DNA of 64,000 nt, taken from an uncultured Prevotellaceae bacterium. GTDB taxonomy: Bacteria; Bacteroidota; Bacteroidia; Bacteroidales; UBA3663. The position numbers and the translations under genes were made by a program. The DNA is taken from assembly GCA_900319235.1 (NCBI GenBank), contig ONNR01000011.1, positions 80,053-144,052 of the forward strand. The letters run 5' to 3'. Shown piece after piece: positions 54,688 to 63,553 of the stretch (position 1 is its first letter; every line of letters starts with the position of its first letter). The notes beneath the pieces are model-generated. The model was not told where the DNA came from and ran no database searches. It saw only the letters and a program-made list of their open reading frames with translations.

Positions 54688-56028
54688 ATGTTAAACATTG
54701 ATCAATTTATGGCCAATCTGGAGAAAAAGCATCCAGGTGAAAAGGAATTCCTTCAGGCCGTTCGTGAAGTTCTGATTTCAATCAAAGACGTTTATGACCA
54801 GCACCCCGAATTCGAGCGTGCATCGCTCCTCGAACGTCTCGTTGAGCCCGAACGCATCATCATCTTCCGTGTGCCTTGGGTAGATGATCGCGGCAAGACG
54901 CAAGTGAACCTCGGTTATCGTGTGCAGTTCAATTCAGCCATCGGCCCATACAAGGGAGGTCTCCGCTTCCACGCATCGGTTAACCTCTCGATCCTCAAGT
55001 TCCTCGGTTTCGAACAGACGTTCAAGAACTCGCTCACCACACTCCCCATGGGTGGTGGCAAGGGTGGCTCCGACTTCTCGCCCCGTGGCAAGAGCGAGGC
55101 CGAAATCATGCGTTTCTGCCAGTCGTTCATGACCGAACTCTATCGTTATGTTGGTCCCGAAATTGACGTTCCCGCAGGTGATATCGGTGTTGGTGCACGC
55201 GAAATCGGCTACCTCTTCGGACAATACAAGCGCATAACACGCGACTTCAGCGGTGTGCTCACCGGTAAGGGTCTCGAATATGGTGGTTCATTGGTTCGTC
55301 CAGAGGCTACCGGCTTCGGCGGACTCTACTTCGTGCATGAGATGCTGCAGGATGCAGGCATCGACATCAAGGGCAAGACCGTCGCCATCTCAGGCTTCGG
55401 CAACGTAGCATGGGGTGCAGCCACCAAGGCCACACAACTTGGTGCCAAAGTCATCACCATTTCGGGTCCTGATGGATATGTCTATGATCCCGAAGGTATC
55501 AGCGGTGAGAAGATCGACTACATGCTCGAACTCCGTGCATCGGGCAACGACATCGTTGCGCCTTATGCCGACGAGTTCCCCGAGGCTACCTTCTATCCCG
55601 ACAAGCGTCCATGGGAACGCAAGTGCGACATCGCGCTCACCTGCGCTACCCAAAACGAACTCAATGGTGACGATGCCGCCCAGCTCATCGCTAATGGTGT
55701 ACAGTGCGTGGCCGAAATCTCCAACATGGGATGTACCCCCGAAGCCATCGACCTCTTCATCGAGAAGAAGATGCTCTACGCTCCCGGCAAGGCTGTCAAT
55801 GCAGGCGGTGTAGCCACTTCCGGCCTCGAAATGAGCCAGAATGCCGCTCACCTCAGCTGGAGTGCCGCCGATGTCGATAAGCGACTCCACGAAATCATGC
55901 ACGGCATCCACGAGCAGTGCATCAAGTACGGCAAACAGCCCGACGGCTACGTCAACTACGTCAAGGGTGCCAATGTCGCTGGCTTCATGAAGGTCGCTCG
56001 CGCAATGATGGCACAGGGTGTAGTCTGA
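54688..56028 (+). CDS. gdhA: NADP-type glutamate dehydrogenase
   Basis: 446 residues, the normal length of hexameric bacterial GDH. The substrate domain contains GPYKGGLRFHASVNLSILKFLGFEQTFKNSL and PMGGGKGGSDF with the catalytic Lys; the Rossmann domain has AISGFGNVAWGAA. It interconverts 2-oxoglutarate plus ammonium and glutamate and is the main ammonium-assimilating enzyme in Bacteroidales. Monocistronic, followed by a strong terminator. Confidence 0.96.
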   Translation: MLNIDQFMANLEKKHPGEKEFLQAVREVLISIKDVYDQHPEFERASLLERLVEPERIIIFRVPWVDDRGKTQVNLGYRVQFNSAIGPYKGGLRFHASVNLSILKFLGFEQTFKNSLTTLPMGGGKGGSDFSPRGKSEAEIMRFCQSFMTELYRYVGPEIDVPAGDIGVGAREIGYLFGQYKRITRDFSGVLTGKGLEYGGSLVRPEATGFGGLYFVHEMLQDAGIDIKGKTVAISGFGNVAWGAATKATQLGAKVITISGPDGYVYDPEGISGEKIDYMLELRASGNDIVAPYADEFPEATFYPDKRPWERKCDIALTCATQNELNGDDAAQLIANGVQCVAEISNMGCTPEAIDLFIEKKMLYAPGKAVNAGGVATSGLEMSQNAAHLSWSAADVDKRLHEIMHGIHEQCIKYGKQPDGYVNYVKGANVAGFMKVARAMMAQGVV

Positions 56029-56060
56029 ATTTCGTTTGATTACTTTGTTTCCAAAACATA

Positions 56061-56095
56061 TAAGGCGCTCTCCAAGGGGGAAGCGCCTTATTTTT
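56061..56095 (+). terminator. Rho-independent terminator of gdhA
   Basis: TAAGGCGCT and AGCGCCTTA form a 9-bp perfect stem with a 12-nt loop followed by TTTTT, 32 nt after the stop codon. Confidence 0.85.
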
Positions 56096-56180
56096 CGTAG
56101 CATAAATATTTGGTGTATGGATTCTAATACATGGTGAGTTTTATGAAGTTAGCAAATTTGTCGAGTTTTTTGCCAATATA

Positions 56181-56213
56181 TTTGCTAGTGTCACAATTTT
56201 CCTCTATATTTGC
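56181..56213 (+). promoter_or_regulatory. Promoter TTTG-N20-TATATTTGC for the LRR lipoprotein
   Basis: TTTG at 56181-56184, a 20-nt spacer and TATATTTGC at 56205-56213. The ATG at 56253 follows 39 nt later. Confidence 0.65.
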
Positions 56214-56252
56214 AGCGACCTTTTCGAACGATTGAAAACAAATATTATCTAT

Positions 56253-57188
56253 ATGAGAAGAAACACATCATTATCCACAACATTCGCAGCTGCGAGTCTT
56301 GCTGTGACCATTCTGTCTGGATGTACCTCCAAGCAGGAGCAGATTGAGGCAATCTACTGTATCACAGAAATCAAGGAAGATGCCTACAAGGACAGCACCG
56401 GACTCGTTTCCATCAAGCTACCCAATACCGTGACCGACATCGGCGCAAGCGCCTTCGAAGGCTGCAACCATCTCACCACAGTCAAACTGCCCAACAGCGT
56501 TACATCGATCGGTGAAGCTGCATTCTCGGGGTGCATTCGCCTCAAGTCGCTTAAACTCCCCGACGACGTGACCAAGCTCAGCAAGAAGATCTTCTGGGAC
56601 TGCACGAGCCTCTCTACGATTGACCTCCCCGACCATCTTGCCGAGATTGGGGAAGATGCATTCAATGGTTGCACGAGCCTCGCCTCAATAAATCTCCCCA
56701 GCAGCGTGATCGAAATAGGTGATTTTGCCTTCAATGGCTGCACGAGCCTCTCTTCCATCAAGCTCCCTGATGGCTTGACCATTATCGGATGGGGTGCCTT
56801 CAACGACTGCACCAGCCTCACCTCAATCAAAATCCCGAACAGCGTGACGAAGATTGGTGGATTTGCTTTCAGCGGTTGCTCCAGCCTCACTTCCATCGAA
56901 CTCCCCGACAGCTTGACCGAGATTGACCTCAAAGCCTTCGAAGGCTGCACCGCCCTCACATCCATTAGGATTCCCGGCACCGTAAACCGAGTCAGGGACA
57001 ATGCCTTCGACGACTGCACCAGCCTTACTGAAATCCATCTCGAACACCAGAAACCCGACACCATCCTCGGTGACCGCACTTCACTCGACCCCACAAAAAT
57101 CACCCTCTTCGTTCCAAGAGGTTCGGAAGAAAGCTATCGGCGCAATCCCTCCTTCAGTCGATTCAAGGAAATCAAGACAGAGAAGTGA
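56253..57188 (+). CDS. BspA-type leucine-rich repeat lipoprotein
   Basis: 311 residues from the ATG at 56253 with a lipobox ending in LSGC. Eight to nine repeats of about 23 residues follow with the LRR_5 consensus (L-P-x-S-V-T-x-I-G-x-x-A-F-x-G-C-T-S-L). A short C-terminal segment ends the solenoid (TKITLFVPRGSEESYRRNPSFSRFKEI). Such proteins are surface-exposed and often mediate adhesion in Bacteroidales and Treponema. The repeats are close in DNA sequence, so recombination between them could vary the repeat number. Confidence 0.9.
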   Translation: MRRNTSLSTTFAAASLAVTILSGCTSKQEQIEAIYCITEIKEDAYKDSTGLVSIKLPNTVTDIGASAFEGCNHLTTVKLPNSVTSIGEAAFSGCIRLKSLKLPDDVTKLSKKIFWDCTSLSTIDLPDHLAEIGEDAFNGCTSLASINLPSSVIEIGDFAFNGCTSLSSIKLPDGLTIIGWGAFNDCTSLTSIKIPNSVTKIGGFAFSGCSSLTSIELPDSLTEIDLKAFEGCTALTSIRIPGTVNRVRDNAFDDCTSLTEIHLEHQKPDTILGDRTSLDPTKITLFVPRGSEESYRRNPSFSRFKEIKTEK

Positions 57189-57194
57189 ATACGA

Positions 57195-57228
57195 AGAGTG
57201 ACACCCCGTTTGAGGTGTCACTCTTTTT
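57195..57228 (+). terminator. Rho-independent terminator of the LRR gene
   Basis: AGAGTGACACC and its exact complement form an 11-bp stem with an 8-nt loop, followed by a T run at 57224-57228. It starts 6 nt after the stop codon. Confidence 0.85.
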
Positions 57229-57291
57229 ATCAAATTAACACAAATAACCGAACAAAATCGCTACAAATAACCGAAAACGATAAATGTTAGA

Positions 57292-58377
57292 TTAATTTTC
57301 CTGCATTTTCAAGGAATTCTTACGAGCCCTTCCGTGCAATACCATATAGATACACAGACCAATAGCCAGAAGAATGATGGCCAGCGAAAGGTAGAGCGCC
57401 CAATTGTTTTTTCCGCTCGATGTGGCTTTTATAGTATAACAAGGGGCCAAGAGTCTCATACCATTCAGTCGATAGTGCAGTTCTCCGTCTCGAAAGACTC
57501 CATCGCCACACTTATAAATTTCGATGATGCCACCAGGCATGGTCAACTGATAATCCACGTCGAGCATCAGCAGCGACACATAGACATTCTGGCGTTGCTC
57601 CCATGCTTCGGATATCACAGGGTCATCTTTCAGCATTTGATTATATGCTTCCGTTTTGAAAGTCTCGACAAGAAGTTTCTCTGGTTCAAAATTCAAGACA
57701 TCGGTTGACATCTTATCTGCTTGTTCTATCAATTCCGACTTGCTTGCAAGGAACTCCTCCTTGCTGACAGGAGCCTTGGTGATGTCGTCATAATGCTCGG
57801 CAAGCACATCCATAAGGTCATTGAGAATGTTGGCATTGACGAAGTGCATGTAAGCATCCTCCATCGAATCCAGATAGTCCTTCATCTCCAGACCGCTGTA
57901 TCCCTTCATGACATCGGGTGTGCCCGTCAGCCAAAAGTCAGCCATGTCTTTCTCCATATAATTGGTCAAAGGGATAACGAATGTGGGAGCGATGCTTTCG
58001 AATGTTTCAGTATAAATGTAGTCGGTATAGAACCAACGGAATTGTTTCTCGAGTTTAGCTTTCGACTTCACCTGTTGTCCAGCCACCTGTAGAGGCATAG
58101 CCTCAGCCATCTCATCGGGCGACGAAAAGTCACGGTACGCCTTGATCCACAATGTATCCTGCACTTCGTATGTCCAATCATTGTCGTTCAGAATATCCAA
58201 GACATTAGAATGAGCATTGATGGAACCGTTAACCAAGGCAGCGGAGTCGGCCTTGAAACAAATCTCGCGCCGACAGGTGCCATCAGCATAGATGATGGTA
58301 TTCATGTCGATATGTCCACTCTCGCATGCTGTCAGTGTAGTAAGCAGTATGGTGGATAGAAGAAGATATTTTTTCAT
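57292..58377 (-). CDS. Lipoprotein with C-terminal membrane helix, third gene of the sigma operon
   Basis: 361 residues. The lipobox ends in LTAC and a hydrophobic helix (WALYLSLAIILLAIGLCIYMVL) lies near the C-terminus, followed by a basic tail. No family is recognised; the central part is mostly helical with many charged residues. It starts 11 nt after the stop of the anti-sigma-like gene and is surely in the same operon as the ECF sigma factor. It might be a target or a signal-relay partner. A lipid anchor and a membrane helix in the same protein are unusual, unless the N-terminal signal is cleaved without lipidation. Confidence 0.75.
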   Translation of the reverse strand: MKKYLLLSTILLTTLTACESGHIDMNTIIYADGTCRREICFKADSAALVNGSINAHSNVLDILNDNDWTYEVQDTLWIKAYRDFSSPDEMAEAMPLQVAGQQVKSKAKLEKQFRWFYTDYIYTETFESIAPTFVIPLTNYMEKDMADFWLTGTPDVMKGYSGLEMKDYLDSMEDAYMHFVNANILNDLMDVLAEHYDDITKAPVSKEEFLASKSELIEQADKMSTDVLNFEPEKLLVETFKTEAYNQMLKDDPVISEAWEQRQNVYVSLLMLDVDYQLTMPGGIIEIYKCGDGVFRDGELHYRLNGMRLLAPCYTIKATSSGKNNWALYLSLAIILLAIGLCIYMVLHGRARKNSLKMQEN

Positions 58378-58388
58378 AATGTGATAAT

Positions 58389-58763
58389 TTAGTATGCAAA
58401 ATGTCTTTTAATGTCAGAAATGGAGGTTCTTGAACGCTTCATTTCAACGAATTGGCGAAACGCTTCACGAGGAGGAAGTTTGTCGAGGTTCTGGGAATAA
58501 TCCGGCTGAAACTGCTGCAGGCTTTGACCGTAGTCAACGTCATTTGGTTGCTGGACGAAGTCGCGGCTTTGACTATAGAACAGAATCAAGAGGCAGACTG
58601 CTGCAACCGAAGATAACCATCGAACTGCACGCAAATACCGTTGACCCAAAGGTCTCTTTTGCGGAGGAAGATTGGCCATGATGCTCTCGGTCAATGCTTC
58701 GGCATCTTTCAACACTGGCTGTTGGATAGCCAGCCGTCGGGTGATTTCATCCATCTTTTCCAT
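58389..58763 (-). CDS. Putative anti-sigma factor, single-pass membrane protein
   Basis: 124 residues with one transmembrane helix at about 49-64 (WLSSVAAVCLLILFYS). The cytoplasmic side is about 45 residues, short for an anti-sigma domain, and the outer part about 60 residues. Its start overlaps the end of the sigma gene by 17 nt; a second ATG at 58754 would shorten this to 8 nt. Role as anti-sigma is inferred from the overlap and topology; no zinc-binding HxxxCxxC motif is present. Confidence 0.75.
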   Translation of the reverse strand: MEKMDEITRRLAIQQPVLKDAEALTESIMANLPPQKRPLGQRYLRAVRWLSSVAAVCLLILFYSQSRDFVQQPNDVDYGQSLQQFQPDYSQNLDKLPPREAFRQFVEMKRSRTSISDIKRHFAY

Positions 58764-59307
58764 ATCCTAACAGTTTTAATTGTTCACGTATAGTTTTACG
58801 AGCCACATAAAGGTTGCTTTTGATCTTTGCGGCATCCAATCCCGTAATCTGCTCTATTTCCTCAGTGCCAAGGTTTTCCAGATGAACCAGCGTAAAGATG
58901 ATACGTTGCTTGGGACTCAGTCGGCTTACCAGCGTCTTGATGACCGAGAGAAGTTCGTGGTTCTCCAACTCCTTTTCCGTGTCGCTATCCGAAACGCATT
59001 GGGAGAAGTAATCTTCGTCTTCGGGCAACGGTTCGATAGAGGCCTTACTCTTCAATCGGTCAAAACATAGCCGGATAGCAATAGTGTAGATCCAGTTTCT
59101 CAGATTTTGCCTGGGGTTGTAGGATGCGAAGTTGACCCACACCTTGATCATCGTCTCCTGCACCACATCCTTAGCCTCCTCTTCGTCGCATAACGAGCGA
59201 AAAGCCAAGGTGAAGACCATCTGCTGATAGGTCTGCACCACTTTCCGGAAGGCGGCTTGGTCGCCGCATCGGCATCGCTCGATTATGTCATTAGTAATGA
59301 TGTCCAT
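58747..59307 (-). CDS. ECF-family RNA polymerase sigma factor
   Basis: 186 residues. Region 2 is FRKVVQTYQQMVFTLAFRSLCDEEEAKDVVQETMIKVWVNF...NLRNWIYTIAIRLCFDRLK; region 4 is LLSVIKTLVSRLSPKQRIIFTLVHLENLGTEEIEQITGLDAAKIKSNLYVARKTIREQL. Both are typical of ECF sigma factors. It would direct polymerase to a small regulon including its own operon and be held inactive by the overlapping membrane protein. A clear housekeeping-type promoter precedes it. Confidence 0.93.
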   Translation of the reverse strand: MDIITNDIIERCRCGDQAAFRKVVQTYQQMVFTLAFRSLCDEEEAKDVVQETMIKVWVNFASYNPRQNLRNWIYTIAIRLCFDRLKSKASIEPLPEDEDYFSQCVSDSDTEKELENHELLSVIKTLVSRLSPKQRIIFTLVHLENLGTEEIEQITGLDAAKIKSNLYVARKTIREQLKLLGYGKDG

Positions 59308-59394
59308 ACTGAATCTTGCATCTTGCTCTCATCCAATATACGACGGACAAGCGCAAAAGTCGAAAAAACTTTTTCATCTTTTCAAGATTTCAGG

Positions 59395-59426
59395 GCAAAG
59401 ATAGGATGTTTTCTTCAAACCACCAA
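59395..59426 (-). promoter_or_regulatory. Promoter TTG-N20-TATCTTTGC for the ECF sigma operon
   Basis: Minus-strand TTG at 59426-59424, a 20-nt spacer and TATCTTTGC at 59403-59395. This is the major Bacteroidota promoter type, so basal expression does not need the ECF factor itself. Confidence 0.7.
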
Positions 59427-59509
59427 CTTTTTTTTGCCAAATACTTGCAAATGTCAAGAATTCTTACGAACTTTGCCGCGATATCGTACGGAAAAACATC
59501 GTAATCACT

Positions 59510-60574
59510 ATGCAATCACGACCGACTCCTCTCCTCACCTATTTTTGCAAGATGTTCTGCCTGGGCATCCTGCTTTGGACGGCATGCGGTTGCACGAGGC
59601 AGAAAAGCGAGATACCCAACCCTCAGAATGCGATGTATTACTGGCGACAAGAACTGAAACTCAACGATGCAGAGCGCTCTTTCATCAATCGTCAGAAGGT
59701 CGGAAAGGTATATCTGCACCTCTTTGATGTAGTGAGAAGAAACGGAGAACTTATCCCTTCCACCACCTTGACGTTTACGGATACTTTGCCTGCCCAGATA
59801 GAGGTGATTCCCACTGTCTTCCTGGCAGTCAATGTGATGAACGATACAACGGGCCTGTCGGTGCTGCCCGGGCTCATTGCACAACGTGTTCGGCAGATGA
59901 TGGAGCAGAATGGCCTGGCAAAGCCTACCGAACTGCAAATTGACTTCGACTGGACACGGCGCAACCAGGAACGCTATTTCAACTTCCTAAGTCAACTACG
60001 CAAGGCTTTCGAGGAAGAAGGAGGTTCTAAACTATCGGCCACCATCCGTCTGCATCAACTTGGCATGGAAGCACCGCCAGTCGATTACGGAGCATTGATG
60101 GTTTATAATGTAGGCAAACTGACTGACTTCGACGAGGAGTGCAGCATCCTCACCAAACGAGGCATCGAGCCCTATCTGCGTTACTTGCCGCGCTACAGTC
60201 TGCCTCTATGTGCGGCGTTGCCAGTCTATAGTTGGAATCTGCTATTCCACGATAAGAAGTTCAACTGTATCCTGCGCGGTGTAGATATCGGCGATACAGC
60301 CCGATTCAAGCCCATCGACGAAAGCCACTTCCTGTCGGTCGATTACCAACCCATCCCACCCTCCGGGGTGGCTATGCGGGGCGAAGGACGCATCTTCCCG
60401 GGTGACATTGTGCGACATGAGTTTGTACCTACCGATGTCCTTACTGACGTGCGCAGCACACTTGCTGACCTTCGGCCTGGAATATGTGACCAGGTTATTC
60501 TCTATCACCTCGATGAAAACCAGTTAAAACAATACAGCAATGAAACCCTTCAAATGTTATTTTCTGGCCATTAG
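59510..60574 (+). CDS. Secreted lipoprotein-like protein of unknown function, possible TIM-barrel
   Basis: 354 residues, hydrophobic leader with Cys residues (LWTACGC). The middle (TELQIDFDWTRRNQERYFNFLSQLRKAF; KLSATIRLHQLG; GALMVYNVGKL; YLPRYSLPLCAALPVYSW) has the beta-alpha rhythm of a TIM barrel and resembles DUF3142-type sequences, but that link is weak. The gene overlaps the next by 35 nt. The pair appears as a secreted two-gene unit; neither function is known to me. Confidence 0.7.
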   Translation: MQSRPTPLLTYFCKMFCLGILLWTACGCTRQKSEIPNPQNAMYYWRQELKLNDAERSFINRQKVGKVYLHLFDVVRRNGELIPSTTLTFTDTLPAQIEVIPTVFLAVNVMNDTTGLSVLPGLIAQRVRQMMEQNGLAKPTELQIDFDWTRRNQERYFNFLSQLRKAFEEEGGSKLSATIRLHQLGMEAPPVDYGALMVYNVGKLTDFDEECSILTKRGIEPYLRYLPRYSLPLCAALPVYSWNLLFHDKKFNCILRGVDIGDTARFKPIDESHFLSVDYQPIPPSGVAMRGEGRIFPGDIVRHEFVPTDVLTDVRSTLADLRPGICDQVILYHLDENQLKQYSNETLQMLFSGH

Positions 60575-62612
60575 CCTCGGCCTGATGACCACCTCGGCCA
60601 GTCTGGCTTGCGGATGGTACGGCGACGATCCTTCGTATTACGACCTGTTCCATTGCACACAGGAATTGCCCAACCTCGCTGAACAGCACACCAACGAATC
60701 CGCCCAATTCTGGGCAAGATATGCAGGTCTGCCTGCCGATGATGCTCTCCTCAGCGCCGTACGCTATCTCCGTATGGACGATTTCGAGGATTCCGAAGAA
60801 CCGACTACCAATCTACTGATCACCACCTTGCGCGAACAGGGGAAGACCGATGCCATCGCACTGCTGAAAATCAACACCGAACTCAACGAACTGGTGGAAT
60901 CGACCCAGTTCTGGTATTATAAGAAGGTGACGCCCGAGGAATACCAGCAAGTCCTCGACAAGGCGAACGCACTCAAGGTTGGCAAGGACCTGAGCAAACG
61001 CCTGACATTCCTCAAGATGCGTATCCTTGCCCGACTCAATGCCGACGATGCCATGATGCGTCTGTGGACCGATGAGGCTTCCCGTTGGGAGCCCAGCGAA
61101 ATACGCGACCGCATGGAGGGATATGTTGCAGGTATCTATTTCCGAAAGGGCGACTACGACAAGGCTTTGCCCATCTACTTCCGTCTGCGCGATGGTGGAA
61201 GCATCAGCCTCTGTGTGAATCGTATGCTCGACTCGACGAGCATCGAGGAAGTCTATCGCAAGGATCCCAATGCCATGATACTGGGCTATATCCTCGAGGA
61301 TTATGCCAACTACTTCTATCACGCTTCCCAACACGACTACTGGGAGATGGATGACGAAGACTACAAGATCTGGACCAAAGTGACCCGTCATCGTGAAGCC
61401 GTGGTTGACCTTGCCGAAAAAGTAGTGGCGGAAGGCAAGGCCAAGGACCTGCGTATGTGGCAGACGTTCGTCGGCTTCATCCAGCTCATCACAGGTCAGG
61501 AAAACGCAGCTTATCAGTCATTTGTGAAAGCCGAGGATTTACCGGGTGAAAATAGCATGAAGAGTTTGTTGCGTCACTACAAGTTCACTGCATCGCTGTC
61601 GTTGGACAACAAACCTGCCCAATACGACGAATATGTGGCCGAGGAAATACGTAATTACAAGGAGTTCGCATATTATCTCAACGATCCCGAGCGCAGCGTG
61701 GTGCAAGGTCTTTGGGGCAACGAAATCGACAAGCGACTGCAGGCCTACGTCAATCAGCGCCAGGATCCTTCGCTTTCCTTCCTCACCCGCAATCTGATCA
61801 ACGGCAATTATTGGGAACTGGACCACGATATGCCAACCCAGCAGGTGAAGGAATTACAGCATTATATCAAGCACGGAGGCGACGGTCCCTTGGGCCAATG
61901 TTTAGTCAAATATTGTGCCCTTGGCCAGAACTTTTTCAATGAACTCATCGGCACCAAACTGATTCGTGAAGGAAACTTCGAAGAGGCCCGGGATTTCCTC
62001 GAAAAAGTGCCTGAGGATCACCTTCGCAATCTAGGCATTACGCCCTACCTGATGCATCGCCATCGTCCCGATACGCCATTCCAACGCAAGGACCGCTCTG
62101 AGAACTGGGATCCCAATATGACCGAGGTAGATAATATCAAATACCAATTCTGCCTACAAGTGATTTCGATGAAGGAATGGCTCAACAAAGCCAAGGGAGA
62201 GGAGAAAGCAGAGGTGGCGTTCAACCTGGCGGACATGCTTTTCCAGGCCTCTTATGCCGGCGATCTTTGGGCTATTTCAGAATATTCCTGGTCGGGTGCC
62301 GACTATCATTACAACCAGCTGAACGACCAGGCTGAACACTACCTACAGCTCGCCCTCGATTGTACCAACGACTTCAACATGAAGGTCAAATGCTATTTCG
62401 GTTTAGCGGCCAATCCGACCTCCGAGCAGGAAACGTATATTCGGTACGACAAAGACAAGAAGCGCTACTACATCCTCACTCCCGATGGACCGCAGCGCGA
62501 AGCCTACAAGTGGCTACGCTACCAGACCAAACGTGACAGCCCGATTTACGAATCCTGCGATTGGCTGAAGCTATACGTCGCCGACAACTATGAACCCTAT
62601 TCCTATTATTGA
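60540..62612 (+). CDS. Large secreted helical-repeat protein of unknown function
   Basis: 690 residues, signal peptide ending in SLAC before GWYGDDPSYYDLF. Most of the sequence is helical with TPR-like spacing (MEGYVAGIYFRKGDYDKALPIYFRLRDGG; LGQNFFNELIGTKLIREGNFEEARDFLEKVPEDHL). No catalytic motif is visible. It starts 35 nt before the stop of the preceding gene, in a different frame, so translation of the two should be coupled. The C-terminus ends in a Tyr-rich YEPYSYY. Confidence 0.75.
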   Translation: MKPFKCYFLAISLGLMTTSASLACGWYGDDPSYYDLFHCTQELPNLAEQHTNESAQFWARYAGLPADDALLSAVRYLRMDDFEDSEEPTTNLLITTLREQGKTDAIALLKINTELNELVESTQFWYYKKVTPEEYQQVLDKANALKVGKDLSKRLTFLKMRILARLNADDAMMRLWTDEASRWEPSEIRDRMEGYVAGIYFRKGDYDKALPIYFRLRDGGSISLCVNRMLDSTSIEEVYRKDPNAMILGYILEDYANYFYHASQHDYWEMDDEDYKIWTKVTRHREAVVDLAEKVVAEGKAKDLRMWQTFVGFIQLITGQENAAYQSFVKAEDLPGENSMKSLLRHYKFTASLSLDNKPAQYDEYVAEEIRNYKEFAYYLNDPERSVVQGLWGNEIDKRLQAYVNQRQDPSLSFLTRNLINGNYWELDHDMPTQQVKELQHYIKHGGDGPLGQCLVKYCALGQNFFNELIGTKLIREGNFEEARDFLEKVPEDHLRNLGITPYLMHRHRPDTPFQRKDRSENWDPNMTEVDNIKYQFCLQVISMKEWLNKAKGEEKAEVAFNLADMLFQASYAGDLWAISEYSWSGADYHYNQLNDQAEHYLQLALDCTNDFNMKVKCYFGLAANPTSEQETYIRYDKDKKRYYILTPDGPQREAYKWLRYQTKRDSPIYESCDWLKLYVADNYEPYSYY

Positions 62613-62633
62613 TATTCTTTAACGCCTATCACA

Positions 62634-63488
62634 ATGAAAAAATTCTTATCGACATTGTTTGTCGCCTGCACAATGCTCTCACATATGCAAGCACAAGACT
62701 ACAAAGAAGTGTGGATATATCCTGAAGGCAACTATCCGGAACTGAACGGACACGAAAACGACTCGCCACGAACCACCGAAAGATGGACCGCTCAGCCCTA
62801 CATGCACATCTACCGTGCCGACAAGAACAAGGCGGCAGCGCGCACCGTGGTCTGCCTGCCTGGTGGCGGCTACAGCCATCTGTCGCTTGTCAACGAAGGC
62901 TCGAGCTGGGCTCCCTATTTCAACGAATTGGGCATCAACCTCGTGGTGCTGGCCTATCGCATGCCTTATGGCCATGACCAGATTCCACAGAACGATGTCT
63001 ATGACGGCATCCGTTACCTTAAGGCGCATGCCACCGAACTTGGCATCAATCCCAACGACGTGGGCATCATGGGCTTCTCTGCCGGCGGACATTTGGCCTC
63101 TACTGTTGCAACCCGTGCACCCAAAGATGTGCGTCCCAACTTTCAGATTCTGTTCTATCCCGTCATCTCGATGGACACACTTGTTACCCACCGCGGTTCG
63201 CACGACAACCTGATAGGGCGCTATGCCGGTCAGGACCTCGTTGACCTCTACAGCAACGAGAAACAGATTGACGCGCAGACACCACGCGCCATCATCCTCC
63301 TTGCCGATGACGACCGCGCCGTACCTTCACCCAATGGTGTGAACTATTACCTTGCGATGAAGAAGAAAGGCATTCCTGCCACCCTGCATGTCTATCCCAA
63401 GGGAGGACATGGTTTCGGATTCAAGGACACCTTCAAGTATCACGATGCTATGCTCAAGAATTTGACCGACTGGCTAAAGAGTTTTTAG
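62634..63488 (+). CDS. Secreted alpha/beta-hydrolase, carbohydrate-esterase-like
   Basis: 284 residues, signal peptide ending near MQAQ. The oxyanion segment is CLPGGGYSHLS, the nucleophile S149 is in GFSAGGH, the acid lies in LADDDRAVP and H259 in GGHGFGFKD. This is the BD-FAE/acetylxylan-esterase-like type commonly found in polysaccharide loci. It would deacetylate plant oligosaccharides or act on small esters. It lies 21 nt downstream of the large helical protein and is convergent with a GH28 gene. Confidence 0.87.
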   Translation: MKKFLSTLFVACTMLSHMQAQDYKEVWIYPEGNYPELNGHENDSPRTTERWTAQPYMHIYRADKNKAAARTVVCLPGGGYSHLSLVNEGSSWAPYFNELGINLVVLAYRMPYGHDQIPQNDVYDGIRYLKAHATELGINPNDVGIMGFSAGGHLASTVATRAPKDVRPNFQILFYPVISMDTLVTHRGSHDNLIGRYAGQDLVDLYSNEKQIDAQTPRAIILLADDDRAVPSPNGVNYYLAMKKKGIPATLHVYPKGGHGFGFKDTFKYHDAMLKNLTDWLKSF

Positions 63489-63508
63489 AAAAACTAATTT
63501 ATGGAATG

Positions 63509-63549
63509 AAACTCCCCCATCTCCTTTTTCGGAAAGATGGGGGAGTTTT
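63509..63549. terminator. Bidirectional terminator between esterase and GH28 genes
   Basis: AAACTCCCCCATCT and its exact complement form a 14-bp stem with a 12-nt loop, with T runs on both sides. It serves two convergent genes. Confidence 0.85.
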
Positions 63550-63553
63550 CTTA

